Of a DNA stretch of 64,000 nt, positions 57,548 to 64,000 are shown one piece after another. The DNA is from Marinobacter szutsaonensis (GTDB lineage Bacteria > Pseudomonadota > Gammaproteobacteria > Pseudomonadales > Oleiphilaceae), in contig NZ_BAAAFC010000001.1 of assembly GCF_039523335.1 (NCBI RefSeq), forward strand, positions 62,001 to 126,000. Direction: 5' to 3'. The notes below the pieces were generated by a model. The model was not told the DNA's origin, ran no database searches, and worked only from the letters and a program-made list of their open reading frames with translations. Position 1 is the first letter of the stretch. Every line of letters begins with the position of its first letter. Position numbers and translations under genes: made by a program.

Positions 57548-57618
57548 GGAGCTCTCTCTGTCAAATGGATTTCAGGCTTTCCTTCACTGTAGCTGTACGC
57601 CAGTGAAAGGCAAAAAGC

Positions 57619-57960
57619 TCAGAATCCCGCGAGAAAGCCGGTTTGCTGGATGGTCATGTAAGCGGCCGTGCCCGCGGCAATGGAAAGCAGGGCATTACGT
57701 CGCCAGAGGTGAATGGCCACCACCAGCAATCCGGGAAGGACTGCATCCAGGCCGGGGACGGCGGCGTTCCAGTTACCCGAGCGGGTGAGGAACACCGTTG
57801 CCAGCAAGGCCATGACCGCTGCCGGCAGGTAACGCCCAAGATGCTTGATCAGCGGGTGTTCGGTGTGCCGTTCGAAGAAAACGAAGGGGATCACCCGCGT
57901 GGCAAAGGTGGCGATGGCCGCGACGGCAATGAAGGAAAGCAGGTAAGTCATGTCAGCCAT
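57619..57960 (-). CDS. azlD: AzlD, branched-chain amino acid exporter small subunit
   Basis: 113 residues from ATG 57960, four membrane helices (LLSFIAVAAIATFATRVIPF signature). It pairs with AzlC to export branched-chain amino acids. It overlaps the end of azlC by eight bases. A start seven codons earlier is in frame but less typical. Confidence 0.88.
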   Translation of the reverse strand: MADMTYLLSFIAVAAIATFATRVIPFVFFERHTEHPLIKHLGRYLPAAVMALLATVFLTRSGNWNAAVPGLDAVLPGLLVVAIHLWRRNALLSIAAGTAAYMTIQQTGFLAGF

Positions 57961-58657
57961 GGTTTGCGCCCTCGGTTGCACCGGTGTCCTTCAGGCGGCG
58001 GTAGTGGACCAGCAGAACGGCGGTCACGATAACAATCGCGCCGATCAGCTGGTGTGAGGGGGATAGCATCAACATGGCGATACCGGCCGCGGCCGCTCCG
58101 GTCCAGAGCGGGAAGCCGTCTTTCAGGGCCTTGTATTGTTCGATAGTGAGCACGATAAACAGGGCGACAAGGGCGAATTCGATGCCCGTGCTGTCGAAGG
58201 CCACGTTATCGCCCAGAAGGGCGCCGATGGCACAGCCGATTACCCAGTAGCACTGGTTAAAACCGGTAATGCGGAAGTCCACCTCCTGTTCATGGTGGCG
58301 GTCGGGGCCCCGGGGGCGGCTGGTGAGGAGGGAATAGGTTTCGTCTGTCAGCCCGAAAATCAGGTAGGCCTTGCGCCAGCCCGCACCCCGGAACTGGCCC
58401 AGCAGCGACAGCCCGTAGAACAGGTGCCGGGCGTTCAGGACGAACATCGCGACAAAGACCTCGACCATGCCGGCGCCGACGGCCAGCAGGCTGACCGCCA
58501 GAATCTGGCCGGCCCCGGCATAGATGAGCACGCCCATCAGTGGCGCCGCCCACCATGGATAGTCCAGCTGGGTCGCGAACAGCACGCCGAAGGCCATTCC
58601 AAGCGGAATGTAACCGAACAGGATGGGCAGGGTCAGGCGAAAGACAGACTGGTTCAT
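57953..58657 (-). CDS. azlC: AzlC, branched-chain amino acid exporter large subunit
   Basis: 234 residues if started at ATG 58657 (MNQSVFRLTLPILFGYIPLGMAF); in-frame ATGs at 58663 and 58699 are also possible and none has a strong ribosome site. Family text: WWAAPLMGVLIYAGAGQI, NARHLFYGLSL and LTDETYSLL. Seven to eight membrane helices. It functions with AzlD; substrates valine, leucine and isoleucine are known for the family. Confidence 0.88.
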   Translation of the reverse strand: MNQSVFRLTLPILFGYIPLGMAFGVLFATQLDYPWWAAPLMGVLIYAGAGQILAVSLLAVGAGMVEVFVAMFVLNARHLFYGLSLLGQFRGAGWRKAYLIFGLTDETYSLLTSRPRGPDRHHEQEVDFRITGFNQCYWVIGCAIGALLGDNVAFDSTGIEFALVALFIVLTIEQYKALKDGFPLWTGAAAAGIAMLMLSPSHQLIGAIVIVTAVLLVHYRRLKDTGATEGANHG

Positions 58658-58785
58658 TAGCATCCAAACCGTTGAAAGCGACGCATGATAGTGAATCATG
58701 TCGGCATTTTGAAGCTAAGCGGTTGTTACGGGGCTTCTACCCGGGGCGTTAAATCCTTAACATACCCATACTCACAGGAGGGATA

Positions 58786-59037
58786 ATGACCGACGAAGCA
58801 GCCCTGCAACCAGAGCCGGACCCGCGCGAAGAGAAGTTCGTGGTGGATACGGAGCTACTCACCGTGGACCAGCTTCAGGGACTGGTTGAGGAGTACTGCA
58901 CCCGCTACCATGGCCTCAATGACACAGAGAACCCTTTTGCCGAGAGGGAGCGTGTCATGGCAGCCGTCCGGCGGGGCGATCTGGTGGTCTGGTTCGATCC
59001 GGTAGAAAATACTGCCGGACTGGGCGTGCCCGAGTAG
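58786..59037 (+). CDS. YheU-like (UPF0270) protein
   Basis: 83 residues. The core VDTELLTVDQLQGLVEEYCTRYHG...VRRGDLVVWFDPVENT follows the YheU pattern (short helix pair, then a strand), with an acidic N-terminal extension of about 17 residues. Function unknown. Strong ribosome site CAGGAGG. It precedes the uvrY gene by 46 bases and may share its transcript. Confidence 0.75.
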   Translation: MTDEAALQPEPDPREEKFVVDTELLTVDQLQGLVEEYCTRYHGLNDTENPFAERERVMAAVRRGDLVVWFDPVENTAGLGVPE

Positions 59038-59083
59038 GGTAGAATCCCGCTGTATTTCCTGAAGCCGTGTGCGAGGTGGAATC

Positions 59084-59743
59084 TTGATCAGCGTATTGGT
59101 TGTCGACGACCACGAACTGGTGCGTTCCGGAATTACCCGGATGCTGGCGGACAACCCCGACATTGACGTGGTGGGTCAGGCATCGTCCGGAGAGGACGCC
59201 ATCGAGTTTGTGCGCAAGAAACGGCCTGATATTGTCCTTATGGATATCCGTATGCCGGGTATCGGTGGCCTGGAGGCCACCCGAAAGATCCTCCGTATCG
59301 ATGATTCCATCCGCGTGATTGTTGTGACCGCCTGCGCCGATGACCCCTATCCGACCCGGGTAATGCAGAGCGGCGCCAGTGCCTATATCACCAAGGGCGC
59401 GGACATTCAGGAGATGGTGCGCGCTATCCGTCAGGCCCATTCCGGACAGCGTTATATCAGCCCCGAAATCGCCCAGAAGATGGCGCTCAAACAGATATCC
59501 GGAGACAAGGACGAGAATGGCGAACTGTCGCTGTTCGAGCGGCTTTCCGAGCGGGAAATGCAGATTGCGATGATGGTGGTCGATTGCCAGAAGGTGCAGG
59601 ACATTTCTGACAAGCTGTGCCTGAGCCCCAAGACCGTCAACAGCTACCGTTACCGGATTTTTGAAAAGCTGGAAATCTCCAGCGACGTGGAACTGGCCCT
59701 GATGGCCGTGCGGCTTGGATTGCTGGATGCCGACAAGGTCTGA
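59084..59743 (+). CDS. uvrY: UvrY/GacA response regulator
   Basis: 219 residues from TTG 59084, preceded by GAGGTGG (59073-59079). GacA genes often use TTG and begin LI.VLVVDDHELVR. A GTG at 59069 is the alternative. Phospho-Asp D54 (IVLMDIRMPG), acidic pair D8/D9, conserved Lys in AYITKGA, and GerE helix-turn-helix LSEREMQIAMMVVDCQK...LSPKTVNSYRYRIFEKLEI. With BarA/GacS it drives the CsrA-sequestering small RNAs. The uvrY-uvrC neighbourhood is the diagnostic one. Confidence 0.94.
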   Translation: MISVLVVDDHELVRSGITRMLADNPDIDVVGQASSGEDAIEFVRKKRPDIVLMDIRMPGIGGLEATRKILRIDDSIRVIVVTACADDPYPTRVMQSGASAYITKGADIQEMVRAIRQAHSGQRYISPEIAQKMALKQISGDKDENGELSLFERLSEREMQIAMMVVDCQKVQDISDKLCLSPKTVNSYRYRIFEKLEISSDVELALMAVRLGLLDADKV

Positions 59744-61589
59744 CCCCAAGCCCGACCAGAACGGGGAGTTTGACAGCAAAAACTTCCTGAAGCAGTTGAC
59801 CGAAAGACCCGGCGTCTACCGGATGTATGACGCGGCGGGGGAGGTGCTGTATGTCGGCAAGGCCCGCAACCTGAAAAAGCGGGTCAGCAGCTATTTCCGG
59901 AAAACCGGCCTGGCACCGAAGACCGAGGCCCTGGTCGCCAAGATCGACTCCATCGAGGTCACCATTACCGGCAGCGAGACCGAAGCCCTGTTGCTGGAAC
60001 AGAACCTGATCAAGTCCCTGCGGCCGCCCTATAACATCCTGCTGCGGGACGACAAGTCCTACCCCTATATCTATCTTTCCTCCCACACCGACTATCCGTC
60101 CCTGACCTTTCGTCGGGGGCGGACCAAAAAGGGCGGCGGGACCTGGTTCGGACCTTTCCCGAGCTCCGGGGCGGTCAAGGAAAGTCTTAATATTCTGCAG
60201 AAGGTTTTCCGTATAAGATCCTGTAGTGAAAGCTATTTCAGGAACCGGACAAGGCCCTGCCTGCAGTACCAGATCAACCGATGCACCGCCCCTTGCGTGG
60301 GTTACATCAGCCCCGAGGAATACCAGGAAGACATCCGCCATGCCACCATGTTCCTCGAGGGCAAGAACCCGGCCATCATCCATGACCTGATGAACGCCAT
60401 GGAAACGGCCTCGAAGAATCTCGAGTTCGAAAAGGCAGCGGCCTACCGGGATCAGATCAACCATCTTCGCCACGTCCAGGAGCAGCAATCCGTGGACAGT
60501 GCCGGGGGCGATGCGGATGTCATCGCCATTGCCCAGGACGCCGGAATTGTCTGCATTGTGGTGATCATTGTGCGCGGTGGCCGGGTGCTGGGCACCAAGG
60601 ATTATTTTCCCCGGTATTCGATCGAGCAGACGGAAGGGGAATTGCTCAGCGCTTTCCTGGGTCAGTATTATTTCGGGGGCAATACCCGCCGCGAGATTCC
60701 CCGGGATATCCTGGTGCCGGTCGAGGTTGAGGGCCAGGAATTGTTGGCCCAGGCACTCTCCGAGGCGGCTAACCGCGAGACCCGCATCCGTGGTAATGTG
60801 CGCGGAGAACGGCGCCGGTGGCTGGAACTGGCTATGACCAATGCCCGGCAGACCCTGCTGACGCACCTTGCCAGCAAGGAGACCGTGTATCGCCGTTTGC
60901 TGGCGCTGCGGGACCTGCTGGAGCTGCCGGAAACCCCGTCGCGCATGGAATGTTTCGACATCAGCCACAGCCATGGGGAAAACACGGTCGCATCCTGTGT
61001 CGTTTTCGACGAGAATGGCCCGCTGAAGAGCGACTACCGGCTATATAACATTGAAAACGTGAAGGCCGGCGACGATTACGGCGCCATGCGCCAGGTGCTG
61101 ACCAGACGGTACAAGCGGATGGTCGCAGGCGAGGGCAAGCGTCCCGATCTGGTGTTCATCGATGGCGGCAAGGGCCAGTTGAATGTTGCCCGAGAGGTTT
61201 TCGACGAGCTCGGAATATCCGATATTCCGCTGATCGGTGTCGCGAAGGGGGTTACCCGCCGCGCCGGTATGGAACAGCTTATTGATGCCATGACGGGGGA
61301 CGTGTTCCGGGTGCCTGCGGATTCGCCCGCATTGCACCTCATCCAGCATATCCGGGACGAGTCCCACCGCTTCGCCATTACGGGTCACCGGGCGCGGCGG
61401 GACAAGAAAAGGCGCCAGTCCACCCTTGAGGGAATCGAAGGGGTTGGTCCGAAACGGCGTCGTGATCTGATCCGCTATTTCGGCGGAATCCAGGAGATCA
61501 GGAAGGCCAGTGTCGACGAGATGACCAAAGTGCAGGGCATCAGCAAGGCCCTGGCGGAAACGATTTACGCAGCATTGCATGACGAATAG
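59727..61589 (+). CDS. uvrC: UvrC, excinuclease ABC subunit C
   Basis: 620 residues starting at ATG 59727, inside the end of uvrY (17-base overlap). GIY-YIG nuclease at the N-terminus (PGVYRMYDAAGEVLYVGKAR), Cys-rich patch CLQYQINRCTAPCVG, UVR motif (MNAMETASKNLEFEKAAAYR), RNase H-like nuclease (ECFDISHSHGENTVASCVVF, FIDGGKGQLNVA), and C-terminal helix-hairpin-helix pair. It makes both incisions in nucleotide excision repair. Confidence 0.96.
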   Translation: MPTRSDPKPDQNGEFDSKNFLKQLTERPGVYRMYDAAGEVLYVGKARNLKKRVSSYFRKTGLAPKTEALVAKIDSIEVTITGSETEALLLEQNLIKSLRPPYNILLRDDKSYPYIYLSSHTDYPSLTFRRGRTKKGGGTWFGPFPSSGAVKESLNILQKVFRIRSCSESYFRNRTRPCLQYQINRCTAPCVGYISPEEYQEDIRHATMFLEGKNPAIIHDLMNAMETASKNLEFEKAAAYRDQINHLRHVQEQQSVDSAGGDADVIAIAQDAGIVCIVVIIVRGGRVLGTKDYFPRYSIEQTEGELLSAFLGQYYFGGNTRREIPRDILVPVEVEGQELLAQALSEAANRETRIRGNVRGERRRWLELAMTNARQTLLTHLASKETVYRRLLALRDLLELPETPSRMECFDISHSHGENTVASCVVFDENGPLKSDYRLYNIENVKAGDDYGAMRQVLTRRYKRMVAGEGKRPDLVFIDGGKGQLNVAREVFDELGISDIPLIGVAKGVTRRAGMEQLIDAMTGDVFRVPADSPALHLIQHIRDESHRFAITGHRARRDKKRRQSTLEGIEGVGPKRRRDLIRYFGGIQEIRKASVDEMTKVQGISKALAETIYAALHDE

Positions 61590-61596
61590 GAAGCCC

Positions 61597-62148
61597 ATGA
61601 ACCTGCCAAACCTGCTCACACTCTCCCGCATCGTGATGATCCCCGTGTTCGTGGTGATCTTCTACCTGCCCGTGGAGTGGAGCTATATCGTCAGTGCCCT
61701 GATTTTTGCCCTGGCCGGGCTGACTGACTGGCTGGATGGCTACCTGGCCCGCAAACTTAACCAGAGCACGCCGTTCGGCGCGTTTCTGGATCCGGTTGCG
61801 GACAAGCTGATGGTGGCGGTAGCCCTGGCGGTGTTGATTGAAGAGCACTCGGCCGCGCTGCTGACCATTCCAGCCACCGTAATCATCGGCCGGGAAATCG
61901 TGATTTCCGCGCTGCGGGAGTGGATGGCGGAAATGGGCAGCCGGGCGAGCGTGGCGGTTTCCTACATCGGCAAGATCAAGACAACCGCCCAGATGGCGGC
62001 CATCGTCGGTTTGCTGGCATTTCCCCCGGGCCAGACCCTGGCCTATGTGGCCATCGCGCTGCTGTATGTGGCGGCAGTACTGACCCTGTGGTCCATGATC
62101 CTTTACCTCAAAGCCGCCTGGAAGGATCTGTTTCCAGAAGCGGAATAG
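61597..62148 (+). CDS. pgsA: PgsA, phosphatidylglycerophosphate synthase
   Basis: 183 residues from ATG 61597 (AGGAAG upstream). CDP-alcohol phosphotransferase signature: DWLDGYLARKLNQSTPFGAFLDP then VADK, with the full D-G-A-R...G...D...D pattern. Four to six membrane helices. It makes phosphatidylglycerophosphate from CDP-diacylglycerol and glycerol-3-phosphate. It follows uvrC by seven bases, the usual uvrY-uvrC-pgsA order. Confidence 0.95.
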   Translation: MNLPNLLTLSRIVMIPVFVVIFYLPVEWSYIVSALIFALAGLTDWLDGYLARKLNQSTPFGAFLDPVADKLMVAVALAVLIEEHSAALLTIPATVIIGREIVISALREWMAEMGSRASVAVSYIGKIKTTAQMAAIVGLLAFPPGQTLAYVAIALLYVAAVLTLWSMILYLKAAWKDLFPEAE

Positions 62149-62162
62149 CCGGAATTTCCGGC
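62148..62162. terminator. Short hairpin between the pgsA and MCE operons
   Basis: GCCGG-AATTT-CCGGC between converging genes. It could stop transcription from both sides, but no T-run supports it. Confidence 0.3.
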
Positions 62163-62170
62163 CTCCGGCT

Positions 62171-62779
62171 TCAGTTTTCCTCCAGGCATCGGTGCACCCA
62201 GAGCAAGGTTTCCTCCGCCAGCCGGCTGGCGGTGTTGCCGAAAGCTCCGACCACTTCGTCCAGCTCACTACTCGCAGCGGGCTCGTCTAACCGGCTGTTA
62301 CGCACACACAGGCTCTTGCGTGTCCGGTTATCCAGCACTTCCGCATGCAGCTCAATCACAACCCGGGTTTCCCCTTCGTTTTTTTCTGCTTGAAAGGCGG
62401 AGAGCTCACTGATCAGCGTCAGGTCCGTGCTGGCCGCACTGGTGTCGGTCACAACATTGGCAAACCCCTGACTCTGGCGAAGAGTGTCGATCAGGTAATC
62501 GCGAACCAGTACCGGTGCGCTGTCACGCCAGCGGGCATTGCCGTACATCTGGAACTCATGGGGGGTGGGCTTGGTCAGGATGCGGGTTCCGTTCACCGGC
62601 TCGGATGCCAGGGGCGTATCCACCCTCAGAGTCCTGGCATGGCGGATTTCCAGCCGTTCGGCCGATTCGGCCGAGCCCAGATCCATGACACGGGGCGCCT
62701 CCGGGGTCGGGAAGATCGTACAGGCGGTCATGGCAAATGCCGCGATTACCGGAAAGATTGCTCGCAAACAGCTTCTCAT
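62171..62779 (-). CDS. ABC-type transport auxiliary lipoprotein (PqiC-like)
   Basis: 202 residues. Lipobox MTAC (C20), so anchored in the outer membrane. The body has DUF330/PqiC-like text (YGNARWRDSAPVLVRDYLIDTLRQSQGFANV). In PqiABC such a lipoprotein receives or passes lipids from the MCE ring. It overlaps the MCE gene by four bases (ATGA) and is the last gene of the operon. Confidence 0.85.
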   Translation of the reverse strand: MRSCLRAIFPVIAAFAMTACTIFPTPEAPRVMDLGSAESAERLEIRHARTLRVDTPLASEPVNGTRILTKPTPHEFQMYGNARWRDSAPVLVRDYLIDTLRQSQGFANVVTDTSAASTDLTLISELSAFQAEKNEGETRVVIELHAEVLDNRTRKSLCVRNSRLDEPAASSELDEVVGAFGNTASRLAEETLLWVHRCLEEN

Positions 62780-63714
62780 TGCTCAACTTCCTTGATGTTG
62801 GAACCTCCCAGGAGGGTACCCGCGGGATTTGCCTCCAGGCGCGTGGCAAACTGGTTCAGGTTGCGCAGGGCACTGCGCAGTTCCCGGATGGCCGGCGTCA
62901 GCTCACCCAGCCCCTGCAGGCCGGCATCCAGCGCACCCTCATTCTCCCGGGTCAGGTTATCCAATCGGGCCAGGGCCGGCTGGAGTGTTGAGAGTGCCCG
63001 GTCCATGGAGCTGAGCACCGGCGTGACCTTTTCCAGCAGGATGGCATTGGCATTGTCGGATACGCTGGAGACCTTGATTGCCGCTTCTTCCGCCCGAACC
63101 CCTGCGGCGTCGAACTGCTCCATCAGAGCCAGTAGCTCCTCCCGCTGGGCCAGCAATGAATCGGTTGCGTTCCGGGTGTTTTCCAGGATGCTGGCCATGT
63201 TCTCCAGGTTCTTCTCGGAGAACAGGTTGTTGGCGTTGGTCAGCAGAATTTCGGTTTTCTCGATCAGTGCCTCGCCATTGGTCAGCAGGCTGCTGAAGGC
63301 CGAGGGATCTGCCGTGATCAGGGGCGGATTGTTGCGGTTGCCCTCAAGCACGGGGCTGTCTTTAGTACCACCGCGGAACTGCACGCTCATACTGCCGGTT
63401 ATATTGGCGAGGATCAGGCCCGCGTGGGTATCCTTGCGAATGGGTACTTCCTTGTCGACCCGGACCAGCACACGCACGTGGCTCGGATTGTCCGGGTCGA
63501 GGGTTAACTCGAGTACCTCGCCCACCGGGACACCGCTGTACAGCACCGGATTGCCTTCGGATAGGCCGGAGATCGGGTGATCGAAGCCGATCTGGTAATA
63601 GGCCCATTCCCGGTCCGCCGACGATTTGCCCAGCCAGAGCGCGAAGATCAGTGCTGCGCCAACCGCCAGGACAGTGAACAGGCCAATAATGACGTGGTGG
63701 GCCCGGGGCTCCAT
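62776..63714 (-). CDS. MCE-family (MlaD-like) lipid transport protein
   Basis: 312 residues from ATG 63714 (AAGGAG upstream). One N-terminal membrane helix (VIIGLFTVLAVGAALIFAL), one MCE domain (YYQIGFDHPISGLSEGNPVLYSGVPVGEVL), then a long helical region that probably forms a tube or needle. Its operon ends in a PqiC-like lipoprotein rather than MlaC, so it is not the standard Mla system. It carries lipids between inner and outer membranes. Confidence 0.88.
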   Translation of the reverse strand: MEPRAHHVIIGLFTVLAVGAALIFALWLGKSSADREWAYYQIGFDHPISGLSEGNPVLYSGVPVGEVLELTLDPDNPSHVRVLVRVDKEVPIRKDTHAGLILANITGSMSVQFRGGTKDSPVLEGNRNNPPLITADPSAFSSLLTNGEALIEKTEILLTNANNLFSEKNLENMASILENTRNATDSLLAQREELLALMEQFDAAGVRAEEAAIKVSSVSDNANAILLEKVTPVLSSMDRALSTLQPALARLDNLTRENEGALDAGLQGLGELTPAIRELRSALRNLNQFATRLEANPAGTLLGGSNIKEVEQ

Positions 63715-64000
63715 CAGACGTTTTCTCCTTGTTGCCTCGGTGTTTGGTTCGCCGCGGCATAGCTCGCGGCCCGGCCTCGTGGGCCATTGAAGTAATCCTG
63801 TATCCATTCATCCGGGTTGGCGGCAACGGTTTCCAGGGTGTCTGCCACCAGTACCCGTTTTTGTGACAACACGGCAACCCGGTCGCAGGTGGAATACAGG
63901 GTGTCCAGGTCATGGGTGACCAGGAAAACCGTCAGGCCCAGGGCGTTGCGGAGGGTCACGATCAGCTCATCAAAAGCCGCTGCGCCAATCGGATCCAGGC
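63714..64000 (-). CDS. MlaF-like ABC transporter ATPase (C-terminal part)
   Basis: The frame is open to the window edge; only about 95 residues are present. Text after Walker B, LDPIGAAAFDELIVTLRN, the H-loop VFLVTHDLDTL, and the tail VLVADTLETVAANPDEWIQDYF match the ATPase of MCE importers. The stop overlaps the MCE gene start by one base (TGATG). The permease (MlaE-like) gene is expected outside the window. Confidence 0.85.
   Translation of the reverse strand, partial: LDPIGAAAFDELIVTLRNALGLTVFLVTHDLDTLYSTCDRVAVLSQKRVLVADTLETVAANPDEWIQDYFNGPRGRAASYAAANQTPRQQGENV

Overview
The window looks like chromosome of a marine gammaproteobacterium, most likely Marinobacter or a close relative. This is an inference from gene order (fadA-topA; gltA divergent from sdhCDAB-sucAB-lpd-sucCD; a GntR/FCD regulator-smc-zipA-ligA; uvrY-uvrC-pgsA) and from protein sequence. 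No database was searched. Almost all of the sequence is coding, GC-rich and free of insertion sequences, phage genes and CRISPR arrays.

Layout. 1-3.3 kb: the end of fadA, then topA. 3.3-3.5 kb: a cluster of 30-bp palindromes. 3.5-7.9 kb: an NAD(P)-dependent dehydrogenase, a small secreted protein, an M48 protease fused to a pilin-like domain, and an erythromycin-esterase-like enzyme. 8-20.9 kb: a TCA-cycle block with citrate synthase facing away from succinate dehydrogenase, 2-oxoglutarate dehydrogenase and succinyl-CoA synthetase. 21-24.8 kb: trpS, scpA, scpB, rluB. 24.9-32.4 kb: a GntR/FCD regulator, smc, zipA, ligA. Together these carry much of the cell's chromosome condensation, division and ligation machinery (ScpAB works with SMC). 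32.6-43.7 kb: a large Calx-beta-like lipoprotein, mnmC with a periplasmic cyclophilin, and a run of single accessory genes (CheR-like methyltransferase, MFS transporter, flavin reductase, NhaR-like regulator, cupin, isochorismatase-like hydrolase, DUF2905).

43.8-50.5 kb is the most unusual part. It holds a tRNA-Ser(GGA) gene with a second, decayed copy of its 3' end and terminator, followed by a compact operon: two YeeE/YedE half-transporters, a lipoprotein with five NPC repeats and a phosphatase-like HC-x4-R loop, and an unrecognised His-rich protein. A LuxR-type regulator and a divergent 902-residue diheme MauG/cytochrome c peroxidase-like protein come next. 50.5-58.7 kb: acylphosphatase, a short fructosamine kinase-like protein, an AEC transporter, a frameshifted phytochrome-like GGDEF protein, a Tat-exported molybdenum hydroxylase pair, and AzlCD. 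58.8-64 kb: a YheU-like protein, uvrY-uvrC-pgsA, and the end of an MCE (lipid transport) ABC operon that runs off the window.

I did not find a complete, clearly new multi-gene system. The best candidates for new biology are the protease-pilin fusion, the NPC-repeat phosphatase operon, the palindrome cluster, the tRNA-Ser remnant and the phytochrome homologue that has lost its bilin-pocket residues.
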